Virus record (IMG/VR): IMGVR_UViG_3300050821_011420
Coordinates: 1-34,797 of that record
From: a virus
DNA length: 34,797 nucleotides
Strand: one strand, 5' to 3'
This document shows, piece after piece, positions 21,779 through 30,581 of the stretch. A program made the translations under genes and the position numbers. A model generated the notes under the pieces. It worked only from the letters and a program-made list of their open reading frames with translations. It made no database searches and was not told the DNA's origin. Positions within the stretch are counted from its first letter, which is position 1, and each line of letters begins with the position of its first letter.

Positions 21779-23020
21779 TTAAGCTCCCACCACGGCGCAC
21801 GCGCCGTAGTCCGAGTTGAGATTGCCGAAGCCGTAGCACATATCGAAACGGTTCGTCATTTTGCGGTTGAACTGATCCCAGGCGCGCACGAATGCGACCG
21901 AGGCACCCGTCTCCGGATCCTCAGCGCGCTCTGCTTTTTCGACCGCTTCGGGGTTCTCGAACTTGCCGAACGCTTTCGCGAAGGCGTATTTCGAGAGGCC
22001 GAGAGAGACCGAACCAGACAGGCCCGAGGGGGTTGTGGTGCCGGGGAAGAACGTCAGCGCTGCACCGTTGCCAGGCAGGGAATCAACGTTCTGGTACTGC
22101 GAGCCTGGTCCGTAGATGGCCGGCGAGATTGCAATATTGTCCGCGCCGCCGGTGAGCGTGAAAGGTGCGCCCCCGACATAGACGAACTGCTTCAGGCCGA
22201 GGCCATTCACCTGGTAGGTAGCCGGGTTGACCGCGTTCACCGAAGCGATGTTGAACTTGTCGCCGGGGTTGATGACGTCGGCCGCGGTTCCGGTGATCGT
22301 CAGGGTTCCGCCCGACTGGCCGGCACCCGAAACGGTGGTCGCGTGCGCGGGAGCTGTTCCGCATGTGTGGCGAGCCAGCGAGTTCGAGCGAACCCACTTC
22401 CAGCCGGCCGCGTCGCCGATCACACCCTTGCGGTACATGTCGGAGATCGCCTTCTGCGGGTTGAACTGGGTAACGTTGTTCTTCACGTAACTGCGCATCA
22501 GCTGTGGGCTGAGGCACAAATAGCGATCGGCATCCGCGGGGCAGGCGAGAGCGAACAGAACCTGCTCAGCAGCCAGCGCGAAGTCGATGGTGGTCGAATC
22601 CGTGCCCAGCGTGCCGACAACGTTGTTCGTATACAAACGCGCCCAGTTGGCCGCGTCCAGGTCGATCTTCTGCGCCAGGGCTTGCCCGGCGGGGTAGAGA
22701 TACGACTCTTCGAGCTCTTTCTCGGAGCGTTCCATCTTCACCAGGCGCTCGTAGGAGTCCCAGCCAAAGTGCACGCCCTTGATCTGGTCGAGGTTGACGG
22801 TGGTCACCAGGCGCGAGATTCCTTGCTCCTGGTAGGCGAGGCCGGTGGTTACCAGCCAGCGCTGCGGATACTTGATCTGCGCGGAAGATCCGACGGGAAA
22901 GCTCTTCCCGAACTCTGATTCCCAGTCGCTATTGAAGTTGGCAGCAACTTCGTAGCTGTTCTTGAAGAACCAGAGGATCTTCATCGAGACCCAGTTGGTG
23001 GTCGCGAAATTGTTAGGCAT
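21779..23020 (-). CDS. Major capsid protein, P22 coat-like, 413 aa
   Basis: The N-terminus NNFATTNWVSMKILWFFKNS, then YEVAANFNSDWESEFGK, and the following KYPQRWLVTTGL, then FGWDSYERLVKMERSEKELE, match the P22 gp5 coat family. A central insertion-like beta region with GQSGGTLTITGTAADVINPG is also typical (the I-domain area). The length is near P22 gp5 (430 aa). It is followed in order by the scaffold and portal genes upstream. The ribosome-binding site is AGGAC, 9 nt before the ATG. It assembles the icosahedral head. Confidence 0.85.
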   Translation of the reverse strand: MPNNFATTNWVSMKILWFFKNSYEVAANFNSDWESEFGKSFPVGSSAQIKYPQRWLVTTGLAYQEQGISRLVTTVNLDQIKGVHFGWDSYERLVKMERSEKELEESYLYPAGQALAQKIDLDAANWARLYTNNVVGTLGTDSTTIDFALAAEQVLFALACPADADRYLCLSPQLMRSYVKNNVTQFNPQKAISDMYRKGVIGDAAGWKWVRSNSLARHTCGTAPAHATTVSGAGQSGGTLTITGTAADVINPGDKFNIASVNAVNPATYQVNGLGLKQFVYVGGAPFTLTGGADNIAISPAIYGPGSQYQNVDSLPGNGAALTFFPGTTTPSGLSGSVSLGLSKYAFAKAFGKFENPEAVEKAERAEDPETGASVAFVRAWDQFNRKMTNRFDMCYGFGNLNSDYGACAVVGA

Positions 23021-23048
23021 CTAGATTTGTCCTGTGAGCCCGGCCGGA

Positions 23049-24092
23049 TTAATGGCGGGTAAGAAGGCGGCGAGTCTGCTCTTTCTCAAAGTCAGAGAAG
23101 TTGTTCGCCCGCGCCGCCGCGACCAGCGCATCTTCAGACGTGGTCCCTCGACCGCCGACCTCCGATGGTGGTTTCGGTGCGCGTGGTTTGGTCTCAACAG
23201 GAGTTTCTTTTTTCTCGTCGCCGGCGCCCGCTTCCGCTTCACCACTCTTCGCCGCTTTCCCTTTGGCCAGTTCCTTGGAGACTTCCTGTTCCAAGAAAAA
23301 CAGCTTCTGGATGGCCGCAATGGGATCGGCTTTCGCGGTCGCGATGAAATCGTTCAGCGCTTTTTGGTCGCCGCCCAGCACGTACATCACGTCGGTGAGG
23401 TGCGGCGTGCGGTTGACCGCTTGCTGCACCACCACAGGGATGTCGTTGGCCTGCCCGAGTAGCTGCTCAACGGCGGGCGCGATGACGGTCTCAAAGTCGG
23501 AGTAACGCGTTTTCGCGTCCTCGATCTGGGCCTTCATCTGCTCCGCGGCCGCGGCTTCCTGCTGCTTGCGCTGGAATTCCTGGGCTGCCTGCGACTTCAG
23601 GTGGCTTTCCCATTTTTCCTGCGCCGCCTCGAACTCTTCCGGCGTCCCTTTGAATGTGAATGGATTGGGACGCTTGGGCGGTTCGACTTTGGCTTCGGCT
23701 TTGGCGGGTTCGGTCTTCGAAGTCGGCTGCGTTGCCGATTCACGCCCACGGAGGCGCTCTTCGAGTTCCTTGTTCTCCCGCTTCAGCTGGGCAATGCGCT
23801 CTTCCGCGCTGATCTTCTCTCCCGGCTTGCGAGCTTTCTTCTCCTGTTGCTGTGCGGTCTCCGCCTCCGCTGCGCTTTTGCCTTTCGGCCCGGAATCCGA
23901 TTTATCGGACGAGGTAGCAGGCGCCGTTTCCTGCTCTTTCTTCGGCTGCTCGGGCACATCTCCCGTCTTATTCCAGTGCTCCCGCTGCTCTGGCGACCAG
24001 GTGTTCTGATCGGACGGGTTAAATTGAGGTGCTTCGGGTGTCGCTGGTGCTGCAGCCGACGGCTCTGCGGCGTTTTTAACGTCTGTGGTCAT
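23049..24092 (-). CDS. Scaffolding protein, 347 aa
   Basis: This is a highly charged protein, rich in Glu, Lys, Ala and Pro, with a disordered first 90 residues and a coiled coil (EERIAQLKRENKELEERLRG) near residue 95. A helical C-terminal portion holds EEFEAAQEKWESHLKSQAAQ and later KALNDFIATAKADPIAAIQK. Placement between portal and coat is the invariant place of the P22-type scaffold (gp8, 303 aa). A strong ribosome-binding site (AGGAG) precedes the ATG. The basic C-terminal end fits coat binding. Confidence 0.75.
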   Translation of the reverse strand: MTTDVKNAAEPSAAAPATPEAPQFNPSDQNTWSPEQREHWNKTGDVPEQPKKEQETAPATSSDKSDSGPKGKSAAEAETAQQQEKKARKPGEKISAEERIAQLKRENKELEERLRGRESATQPTSKTEPAKAEAKVEPPKRPNPFTFKGTPEEFEAAQEKWESHLKSQAAQEFQRKQQEAAAAEQMKAQIEDAKTRYSDFETVIAPAVEQLLGQANDIPVVVQQAVNRTPHLTDVMYVLGGDQKALNDFIATAKADPIAAIQKLFFLEQEVSKELAKGKAAKSGEAEAGAGDEKKETPVETKPRAPKPPSEVGGRGTTSEDALVAAARANNFSDFEKEQTRRLLTRH

Positions 24093-24125
24093 GAGTTACT
24101 CCTGGGTGGTGCTAAATTCGTGGCG

Positions 24126-24323
24126 ATGCTGCTCTCAAAACAGCAAGTCCTCGAGCGTCTCTGCTTCTTGGCAAATTCGGTAATGAATGGCGCGTTCGCC
24201 TGTCAGCATTCGGCGGATTGCTTCTGCGGCGTCGTGAACGACGTGCTACCAGAAAACTGGCGATTCGAAAGCGAAGTGCTCGAGTTCATTGAGCAGGCGA
24301 CGCAGGAGAAGCTCCGCCGGTAG
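24126..24323 (+). CDS. Possible small protein, + strand, 65 aa
   Basis: MLLSKQQVLERLCFLANSVM continues to QHSADCFCGVVNDVLPENWR and ends VLEFIEQATQEKLRR. It has two helical ends and a CFC motif. It fills the 193-nt gap between scaffold and portal genes on the opposite strand and overlaps the 3' end of the portal gene by 38 nt. No strong ribosome-binding site is seen. The protein-like composition makes it more than a random ORF, but expression is unproven. Confidence 0.45.
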   Translation: MLLSKQQVLERLCFLANSVMNGAFACQHSADCFCGVVNDVLPENWRFESEVLEFIEQATQEKLRR

Positions 24324-26445
24324 CGCCTGGCGGTGTACTCGATGCCGCCTCTTGCAGTGCCGCCGCTTGCTGTGCCGCTTCCTGCTGCTGCTGTGCCTGC
24401 TGCGCTGCGAGTTCCTTGGCGTTGTTGTGCGCCTGTAGGCCCATGGCGATTTCGTGCGCTTGCGAGTGCAGCTGCTTCATCAAGTCTTCCACCGCCGACA
24501 TGCGCTCTTGAATGTTCTGGGCTTTGGTCATCACCTCGGCGACCGCGAGTTTCGTTTCGCGATCCTTGTCGGCTTCGGCCATGCGCGTCTGGGCCTCTTT
24601 GTCGGCGATCGCCATCTTGCCTTGCGTCTCGGTAACCTTCCCGAGCTTCTCGAGCTGCAGCTTCTGAATCTCCTGCGTGAGCATCTGCACTTGGCCCTGA
24701 GCCTGGGCGAGGATGGCCTTCGCGGCGGGCGGAAGCTTGCTCGGATCGGGAGGCGAGAGCAGGTCGGCGATCTCGTCGCCATAGCTGCCAATGTTTTTCA
24801 GCTTCACCGCGATCGAGAGGATCTGCTGCATGAGCGCCGGAGGCACACCCAGCGTGGGGAGAACTTTTAACAGCGTGTCGGCGAAGTCGGAAGCCTCTTC
24901 GCGCTGCGATTGGTAGTTCGGGCCATCCGAGATCGAGACTTCAAACTGGCCGCGGTGCGCGAAAAAGTATTCCGCTTCGGGGAGCTCTTCGGATGCCGCG
25001 TCCTGCTCTCCCGATTGAGTGCGGGGAGCAACTTTCAGAATCTTGTCATCGCCCTTCTGGTCTTTGCCGAGTACTTGCTTGGGCAGGGAATCGAGCTCGG
25101 CGAGTTTGGTGATCAGCTCATTGATCTGGCGGCCGGTGTTGCCGAGAGCACGAACGAAGTTGTCGGTGATATGGAACGAGCCAACCGCTTCCTGGGTCTG
25201 GATACGCTCGAGCGCGATGCCCGACTTCTCGTTCTGTCTTTGTGCTGCGGTGGGCAGCGGCGTCACGCCGACTGCAGCCTGGATCGAGCGACGCCAGCGC
25301 TCGTAGGCGATCTCGTAGGCCTGGGCGTTCGGAATAAACTGCATGCGCGACGGCAGCGGCGGCGGACCCCAGCTCGGGTTCCAATCGTCGGGGATTCCGA
25401 ATTCGGCATAGGCCTGCGGCAGTTTGTGCAGGTACTTGTGCTTTTCCGGATCGAACTGGCCTTTGTAGCCTTGCATCGGGGCGCGCGGCGCCATGCCGAA
25501 CTCTTCCGCCTCTTGTGACGCGATATAGGCCAGCATCTGCTGGGCGCCACGAGCTCGCCGGATCAGCGACATGAACATGCGCTTCGACTCGCCGCCGGTG
25601 CGGACGTAGAGCTCCTCGCCGAATACGCCCACGACCGGGATCCACGAACCAATCCACTTATTGGTTTCGAGGATCTCGAGCCCGTTGGTGATGCGCTGGG
25701 TCACGTCGTAGAGCTTCTCACCGTCTTTCACCTCGATCTCGTCGCGCTTCCAGGCTTCGGCCACGACGATGTTGTCGCCCGAGAACCAGTCGGGCGCGAT
25801 CTTCATATCGGCGTCGCTGAAGCTGCGTTTCTTCGCCTTCGGGTAGCGGCGCGCGAAGGTCGCCTGCCGCATCGAGTCGAGCACGAAATAAATCGACGAG
25901 TCGGAGAAGTCGGCTTCCTGCGCGTCCGGATCCGGGTAGACGGTGAACTGGTTGGGGATCCGGACGATGCGCGGTTCCTGCTCGCCCTTTGAACCCACCA
26001 CGCGACAGTTGATGCGCCAGAAGCCGAACGCCGAGTTGGTGCAGGCCTCGTACGCGGTCGTATAGATCGATTGGGCCTTCGAGGCGTACTCGATTCCGCG
26101 CATGTAGGCCTGGCGATGTTCGGCGTCGATGTCCTTGGCATCTTCCGAGCGCGGAGAAACCTTGATCGATCGGGTGTTCTGCCGCAGGTTGTTGTTGGCC
26201 TGCTTGCAGTACTGCGAGACTTCATCGGGCCAGATGCATGGGCGGCCTTTGCGATCGTCGCGGAAGTCGGGCGGCGGAATGGCCGCCACACACTGCATGT
26301 CTTTCTCCGCCTCGTCGTGGTTCTCCCGCCAGTACTCTTTGCAGTAGCGGAAGTCCTCGCGGATCTGGTGAATCAGCTCGTCGTTGCTATCGTCGGACGA
26401 GGCTTTCTTGTCTTGAGTCTCGTCGGTTGAATTGATCGGGGGCAT
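24286..26445 (-). CDS. Portal protein, P22 gp1-like, 719 aa
   Basis: The length matches the P22 portal (725 aa). Recognisable segments are DFRYCKEYWRENHDEAEKDM near the N-terminus, RPCIWPDEVSQYCKQANNNL, then VYPDPDAQEADFSDSSIYFV and SGIALERIQTQEAVGSFHIT in the core. The C-terminus is a long Gln/Glu/Ala helix resembling the portal barrel. It forms the 12-fold packaging ring at one vertex and the connector docking site. The ATG 26445 start overlaps the 76-aa gene end (TGAAATG). Confidence 0.85.
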   Translation of the reverse strand: MPPINSTDETQDKKASSDDSNDELIHQIREDFRYCKEYWRENHDEAEKDMQCVAAIPPPDFRDDRKGRPCIWPDEVSQYCKQANNNLRQNTRSIKVSPRSEDAKDIDAEHRQAYMRGIEYASKAQSIYTTAYEACTNSAFGFWRINCRVVGSKGEQEPRIVRIPNQFTVYPDPDAQEADFSDSSIYFVLDSMRQATFARRYPKAKKRSFSDADMKIAPDWFSGDNIVVAEAWKRDEIEVKDGEKLYDVTQRITNGLEILETNKWIGSWIPVVGVFGEELYVRTGGESKRMFMSLIRRARGAQQMLAYIASQEAEEFGMAPRAPMQGYKGQFDPEKHKYLHKLPQAYAEFGIPDDWNPSWGPPPLPSRMQFIPNAQAYEIAYERWRRSIQAAVGVTPLPTAAQRQNEKSGIALERIQTQEAVGSFHITDNFVRALGNTGRQINELITKLAELDSLPKQVLGKDQKGDDKILKVAPRTQSGEQDAASEELPEAEYFFAHRGQFEVSISDGPNYQSQREEASDFADTLLKVLPTLGVPPALMQQILSIAVKLKNIGSYGDEIADLLSPPDPSKLPPAAKAILAQAQGQVQMLTQEIQKLQLEKLGKVTETQGKMAIADKEAQTRMAEADKDRETKLAVAEVMTKAQNIQERMSAVEDLMKQLHSQAHEIAMGLQAHNNAKELAAQQAQQQQEAAQQAAALQEAASSTPPGATGGASPASPAQ

Positions 26446-26446
26446 T

Positions 26447-26677
26447 TCAGACGTAACGGGAAACTACTTTGCGCTTCGGGCGTTTGTGGCTGTAGTCGTG
26501 CGACTCGCCCTTGAACTTCGAAATGTCCTCGCGCTTCTTTAGCTCAGCCGAGCCCTTCTTCTCGTGTCCCATGGCCGGATCGGCGTGCAGCTCGCCTTTC
26601 ATCTTGTCTTTCTGGCCCGCGGTGAGCGGCGAGCCCGACGAGAGCAGGTATTTAACTTGTTTTCTCGTCCAGGGCAT
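26447..26677 (-). CDS. Small conserved-type phage protein, 76 aa
   Basis: MPWTRKQVKYLLSSGSPLTA continues with KDKMKGELHADPAMGHEKKG and a Lys/Arg-rich tail. Such basic proteins of 60-90 aa, beginning with a short helix and SSGSPL, are common next to phage portals. The ATG at 26677 immediately follows the TGA of a 33-aa ORF (TGATATG). No distinct ribosome-binding site is present, which favours translational coupling. The function is unknown. Confidence 0.65.
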   Translation of the reverse strand: MPWTRKQVKYLLSSGSPLTAGQKDKMKGELHADPAMGHEKKGSAELKKREDISKFKGESHDYSHKRPKRKVVSRYV

Positions 26678-26678
26678 A

Positions 26679-26780
26679 TCAGTCGACGATAAAATACCGC
26701 GTATGCCGGCTGTGAAAAGCAGGGAAGAGTCGGCCCACACCTCGCCACAGGAAAGCAATCATTCGATCTCTCATTCGCAT
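26679..26780 (-). CDS. Very small basic ORF, 33 aa, with strong RBS
   Basis: A near-ideal ribosome-binding site (TAGGAGGA, about 7 nt from the ATG at 26780) precedes MRMRDRMIAFLWRGVGRLFP and 13 more residues. The protein is amphipathic and Arg-rich. Its stop lies against the start of the 76-aa gene, so it could be a leader that feeds ribosomes to that gene. Confidence 0.5.
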   Translation of the reverse strand: MRMRDRMIAFLWRGVGRLFPAFHSRHTRYFIVD

Positions 26781-26794
26781 ATCAAGTCCTCCTA

Positions 26795-27352
26795 TCAGGC
26801 GTTCCCCTCTTCCATCAGCACGAGCGGCTGCTTGGTCGTCTCTGGGCACTCCGGGCACAGCTCGAGATTCACGCCCGGATCCTTGCGCCAGCCGGCTTTG
26901 CGGGCTTCGATGATTGCTCCCACCGGCGTGTCGGCCAGGAAGCGCTTCTCGACGCCGCACTTGTGGCAGCGCACAATCACCCAACCGCAATTCGCCTGGT
27001 CGGGCGTGGTGATCTGCACCTGGTGGCCGCCGATCTCGATCGGCTTGGGTGCGGAGCCTTCCACACGTGCTCGCCGCTGGCTCACCATGCGGCCGGCTTT
27101 CTCGGCGATGCGGCATTCGTACTGCGGCAGGGAGAGCGGTTTAAACGTCAGCTTGGGCGCGATGGCGTTGTACATCTCGGAGCGCTTATCGGCGTCGCAC
27201 TCGTTGAGCAGATCCTGCAGAAACTCGTGACGATCGCCGCGCCACTCGCTTACTAACGCGGCAAGCTGGCCGATCAGCTCGGGATCGTCGAGCCGGGCCA
27301 GGCCCATGGCGAGCAGCTGGTTATCGAGTTGGCGCTTCTGTTTCGCGTTCAC
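26795..27352 (-). CDS. Zinc-ribbon-containing protein, 185 aa
   Basis: The N-terminal half is helical (LARLDDPELIGQLAALVSEW). The C-terminal half has a zinc ribbon: C129/C132 (VRCHKCGVEKRF) and C166/C169 (ELCPECPE). The start is GTG at 27352, 2 nt after the TAA of the upstream gene. It is placed between terminase and portal, as is common for small accessory DNA-binding or regulatory proteins. The family is not recognised; metal binding is well supported. Confidence 0.65.
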   Translation of the reverse strand: MNAKQKRQLDNQLLAMGLARLDDPELIGQLAALVSEWRGDRHEFLQDLLNECDADKRSEMYNAIAPKLTFKPLSLPQYECRIAEKAGRMVSQRRARVEGSAPKPIEIGGHQVQITTPDQANCGWVIVRCHKCGVEKRFLADTPVGAIIEARKAGWRKDPGVNLELCPECPETTKQPLVLMEEGNA

Positions 27353-27354
27353 GC

Positions 27355-27684
27355 TTATTCTTTCTCGGCTGATTCCCGCTCGACTTCGGTTTCGCCTTCG
27401 CCGTGGTGTTTCGCCGCGCTGTCTTTCAGCACTACATGCGGCATGTCCATCGCCTTCGCGATATGCAGAAGGACATGGCCTTCGGGCAGCTGGGGCTTCG
27501 GGCCTTCATGTTCGGCGAACGGATAGGCCTTCGGCTCTTCCCACGGGCCGCCGTTGTGCTCCATGTGGTGCGTGACGATGTGCCCGCCGTCTTCGCCGGC
27601 TTTCACCTGGATATGATCGAGCTCGGCCTTCGGTTGACGGGCGCGCGGTCGGGGTGCGCTCAACATCTCTTCGTATCGGGCCAT
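27355..27684 (-). CDS. Hydrophilic hypothetical protein, 109 aa
   Basis: Rich in His, Glu and Pro, it contains LDHIQVKAGEDGGHIVTHHM and EGHVLLHIAKAMDM. A strong ribosome-binding site (GGAGG) supports ATG 27684. There is no hydrophobic segment or Cys pair. It lies in the accessory cluster between terminase and portal. No family is recognised. Confidence 0.6.
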   Translation of the reverse strand: MARYEEMLSAPRPRARQPKAELDHIQVKAGEDGGHIVTHHMEHNGGPWEEPKAYPFAEHEGPKPQLPEGHVLLHIAKAMDMPHVVLKDSAAKHHGEGETEVERESAEKE

Positions 27685-27696
27685 AAGTGGTTCCTC

Positions 27697-27900
27697 CTAT
27701 TTTCCTAAGACTCGATTCGCCTTCGCGCGGATCTTCGCGGCGGACGCGGCCGAAAGCTTGCCTGCGTTGACTTGCTGTGTGGCGCGGGCTTTTGCGTTCG
27801 CTGCGTGGGAGCGGTCCGGCATCGGGTAGCGACGGGATCCGGGCAGGCCGAACGTCGAAGCCGGCAGCTTGTTGCGCGTTGCTGCTTTTAGTTTTGCCAT
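27697..27900 (-). CDS. Small basic phage protein, 67 aa
   Basis: The pattern MAKLKAATRNKLPASTFGLP, then RRYPMPDRSHAANAKARATQ and ending KIRAKANRVLGK, is a frequent small protein in phage packaging regions. It is highly basic and helical. AGAGAGG about 11 nt before the ATG serves as ribosome-binding site. The function is unknown. Confidence 0.65.
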   Translation of the reverse strand: MAKLKAATRNKLPASTFGLPGSRRYPMPDRSHAANAKARATQQVNAGKLSAASAAKIRAKANRVLGK

Positions 27901-27988
27901 ATGGGTGATGCCTCTCTAGCGTCTATGCAGGCCGGTTTGTACAACGACACCACCCACACGCCGACCCGAAGGACTTGGTCGGACTTTG

Positions 27989-29497
27989 TCAGCTCCAGAT
28001 TCCTACGTGCGGCGGTGGTTCGTTCGACTGCGGCTTTCTAGGCGCCACCGGCATTGCGAACGTCAACGCCAGCGCGTCGCCATCGTCGGGAGAACTGGAA
28101 TCGGCGCCCATCTTCGCCAGACGCTTCTGCATCACGTCTTTGGGCTCGAGCTTCACGCGCTGCAGCCGGTCCTGCACGAGGATGGGTTTCGAGAGATCGG
28201 CCTCGAGGCCGGGATCGAGATCGATGGCGCCGCCTTCCATCAGCCAGGCCTTCATCTTTCCCCACATCTCGTCGCGGCGATAGGCGAACTTCGGGTCGGT
28301 CGAGTCCTGGCCGAAGTTCACCTCCATAATGTTTCTGTGTCCGAGAGCCCGCAGACGTTGCGCTACTGGCCCGGCGATGCCGGCGGAATCGCAGAACAGC
28401 ATGGCCAGCTTCTCGCCGTTGTAGCGTTTCTCGAGTACGTCGGCGAGCTTGCCCACCATCACGGCCGGGTCGCGGGTGAATTCGCCTTTGACTTTGATCG
28501 GCGGGATGGAGCGCGCATCGTTGCCTTTGCGGAAGCGGATGACGTTGTCGTCTTTTCCGCCCCAGGCGAAATCCACGCCCGCAATGAGGGGATCATCCGG
28601 CAGATTTCGTACAGGTCGGCGCTGGGCGTTTTGAATCGTCTCGAGATCAATGAACTGTCCACTCGCAGCGCGCGGAGGTAAGCCGCGCACGCGTACTCGA
28701 AAAAAGTCTGAGTCTTCTCCGTAGTCTTGCTCCCATTCGGCGATTTCCGCTTTGTTGGTGCCTTCGACCGTTCGGGAATCGATGACATAAGTTTTCCAGC
28801 GGTGGCGCTGGTTGCCGTGCACGCAATCGTAGAAGTCGCCCGAGTTCAGCGTCGGATTGCCAAACTTAAACCACAGCAGCTCGGTGTCGGCGTCTGTCAT
28901 GGCGCCGCGGCCCACTTCGCCCGAGATGATGGCGGCAATCTCGGAAGCCTCGTCCATGATGATCACCAGGCGCTTGCCCTGGTTGTGCGCGCCGGCGAAG
29001 GCCGATGAGTTTTCCTCGGACCAGGGATTGAAGTCGCAGCGCCAGGTGCGATCGTGCTCGTCATCCCGGCTCTTGATGGAGGCGACGTTCACCTCCCACT
29101 CTTCCGCGGTCAACGCCATGCGAAACCACTTCGAGGCCTCGGGCTGGGTTTTGGTGTCGAGCTGGCCTTTGGTGTTGGCCGTGACAATCACGCGCGCATC
29201 GCCGAAGGTATCGAGCGCCCAGCCGATCAGCCACGAGACCACGGTGGATTTGCCGATGCCGTGCCCGGACGAGATCGCAGCCTTGAACGGAGTGAAGCGC
29301 GTCTCGGGATTCGAGAGGTGTTCGCCTACGTCGGTGAGCAGCTGCGCTTGCCAGGTGCGCGGCCCGGTGTGTTTCTCGAGTGGCCCTTCGCCCCATGGAT
29401 AGATGTATTTCACGTAGGCGAGCGGGTCGTGCGCGAACTTGCCGATGTCGGCGGCGACCAACTCGCGCTCCTGCGGGCTCAATGCAATGGCACTCAC
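27989..29497 (-). CDS. Terminase large subunit, 502 aa
   Basis: This is the packaging motor. The ATPase shows Walker A GHGIGKST (residues 78-85), Walker B LVIIMDEA (177-184) and coupling motif KFGNPT (211-216). The nuclease domain has acidic residues at D309 (AGVDFAWGG), D370 (FCDSAGIAGP) and a final acidic stretch SPDDGDAL near 476. The GTG at 29497 overlaps the TGA of the upstream small-subunit-like gene (GTGA). It cuts and translocates DNA through the portal. The length is normal. Confidence 0.9.
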   Translation of the reverse strand: MSAIALSPQERELVAADIGKFAHDPLAYVKYIYPWGEGPLEKHTGPRTWQAQLLTDVGEHLSNPETRFTPFKAAISSGHGIGKSTVVSWLIGWALDTFGDARVIVTANTKGQLDTKTQPEASKWFRMALTAEEWEVNVASIKSRDDEHDRTWRCDFNPWSEENSSAFAGAHNQGKRLVIIMDEASEIAAIISGEVGRGAMTDADTELLWFKFGNPTLNSGDFYDCVHGNQRHRWKTYVIDSRTVEGTNKAEIAEWEQDYGEDSDFFRVRVRGLPPRAASGQFIDLETIQNAQRRPVRNLPDDPLIAGVDFAWGGKDDNVIRFRKGNDARSIPPIKVKGEFTRDPAVMVGKLADVLEKRYNGEKLAMLFCDSAGIAGPVAQRLRALGHRNIMEVNFGQDSTDPKFAYRRDEMWGKMKAWLMEGGAIDLDPGLEADLSKPILVQDRLQRVKLEPKDVMQKRLAKMGADSSSPDDGDALALTFAMPVAPRKPQSNEPPPHVGIWS

Positions 29498-29925
29498 TTC
29501 TCAGTTGCCCGCTTTCTGGCGCGCTCAATCACTTCAAAGTAGGAAACGGTCACGTTGTGCTCGATGGGTTTGTCGTGCACGTGGTTCACGGTGTCAACTG
29601 GCCGGCCGTAGGCCCGATCTTCGAGGTATCGGAGCAAATTCGTGAGCGGGATGATCGAGAACTTGCCCTGGTAGTCCGGGCCACTGATGACACCGTCTTC
29701 TGCTGCGTCCTTCGCGTGCTGCAGCAGCTTCCCACTCACGCCGATGCCGAGCCGGTGACATTCCAGCTCGATCATCGCGAGCCAGAGCTTCTCGGCTTTT
29801 GCCTGCGCCAGGACTCGAGTAGCTACGTTGGCGTTTGTGGGCCGTTCCTGCTTCGGCCGGCCCATCTTGGGGCAGCTGCCGCACTTGCAGTCGGCGGGAT
29901 GTTTGCGTGAGCCTCCGCGGGCCAT
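29494..29925 (-). CDS. Probable terminase small subunit, 143 aa
   Basis: It is directly upstream of the large subunit and coupled to it through GTGA. The N-terminus has a Cys cluster (ADCKCGSCPKMGRP), then a helical core (AKLW-like MIELECHRLG, SGKLLQHAKDA) and a C-terminal helix (VSYFEVIERARKRATEK), which could contact the large subunit. Small terminases vary strongly, so the call rests on position and size. The Cys motif is unusual for this protein. There is no clear ribosome-binding site. Confidence 0.65.
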   Translation of the reverse strand: MARGGSRKHPADCKCGSCPKMGRPKQERPTNANVATRVLAQAKAEKLWLAMIELECHRLGIGVSGKLLQHAKDAAEDGVISGPDYQGKFSIIPLTNLLRYLEDRAYGRPVDTVNHVHDKPIEHNVTVSYFEVIERARKRATEK

Positions 29926-29975
29926 TCAGTTCGAGAAGCCTGGTACTAAAGCAGAGAAAGCAGACGAAACCAAAC

Positions 29976-30512
29976 CTATATTTCCTGCAACGCCGCGCTC
30001 ACCAGCTCGTCAGTGACCGCTTTTTTCGGGTGCAAATAAATTCCCAGCGATCCCAGTTCCACGTGCCCGCTGCGATCCTGCAGCTTGTCAAGTGGCATGC
30101 GATCAGAGAGATACGTGAGCACGGAATGCTTCAGCGTGTGGGGATGGCAGTAGAGTTCGGGCAATCCGGCGAGCTCGCCGTAGTAGTGCATGCGGCGTTG
30201 AAAGGTCCGCGCGCAGATCGGGAATAGTTTTTGCTTCGGGCGCGTCTGCCGGCACAAAGCTAACAGCGCCGGCCGCTCATTCAGCAGCGGATTTTCGTGC
30301 TCGAGCAGATCATCTTCGAAAGGCCGGGACTTCTTCTTGCGCTTCCCGACGAGCTTTGTGCCGACGATGTTATCTGGCGTCAACCCAACAGCTTCCGAGG
30401 CGCGCAGCGCGTGCAGGAATGTAACCAGGATGAGCAACCAGTCCGATTCCGACTCGCTTTTCGCTGCCCGGAGGAGCTTCAAAACTTGCTCGATTTCGAA
30501 CTGGTGCGGCAT
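29976..30512 (-). CDS. Single-domain tyrosine recombinase/integrase, 178 aa
   Basis: The catalytic landmarks are R37 (LRASE), H125-x-x-K128 (PHTLKHS, where Arg is usual), H150 (RSGHV) and the nucleophile Y159 (LGIYLHP). Only the catalytic domain is present; the usual N-terminal core-binding domain is missing, as in small FimB-like or cassette-type recombinases. The start codon ATG 30512 lies in a 15-bp palindrome (30512-30526). It may act in integration or in DNA inversion; the target site is not visible. Confidence 0.75.
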   Translation of the reverse strand: MPHQFEIEQVLKLLRAAKSESESDWLLILVTFLHALRASEAVGLTPDNIVGTKLVGKRKKKSRPFEDDLLEHENPLLNERPALLALCRQTRPKQKLFPICARTFQRRMHYYGELAGLPELYCHPHTLKHSVLTYLSDRMPLDKLQDRSGHVELGSLGIYLHPKKAVTDELVSAALQEI

Positions 30513-30526
30513 TTGCTTAAAGCAAA
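30512..30526. promoter_or_regulatory. Palindrome over the recombinase start
   Basis: TTTGCTT-A-AAGCAAA is a perfect 7-bp inverted repeat with one central base. It spans the upstream edge of the recombinase gene, overlapping the first base of its start codon. It is a candidate operator for autoregulation. Confidence 0.45.
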
Positions 30527-30581
30527 AAAGAAGCTAAAAATGTCTGAGTTCCCCAAATTCGGACAGGGCGCGCAGCCTAAC

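Noticed and set aside
21632-22918. A 428-aa + strand ORF over the coat gene
   Set aside because: It is antisense to a clearly recognisable P22-type coat protein; its Arg/Val/Gly-rich composition is that of a GC-rich shadow frame.
27901-28042. A 46-aa + strand ORF between TerL and a small basic gene
   Set aside because: No ribosome-binding site, overlaps the end of the terminase, and the sequence has no protein-like features.
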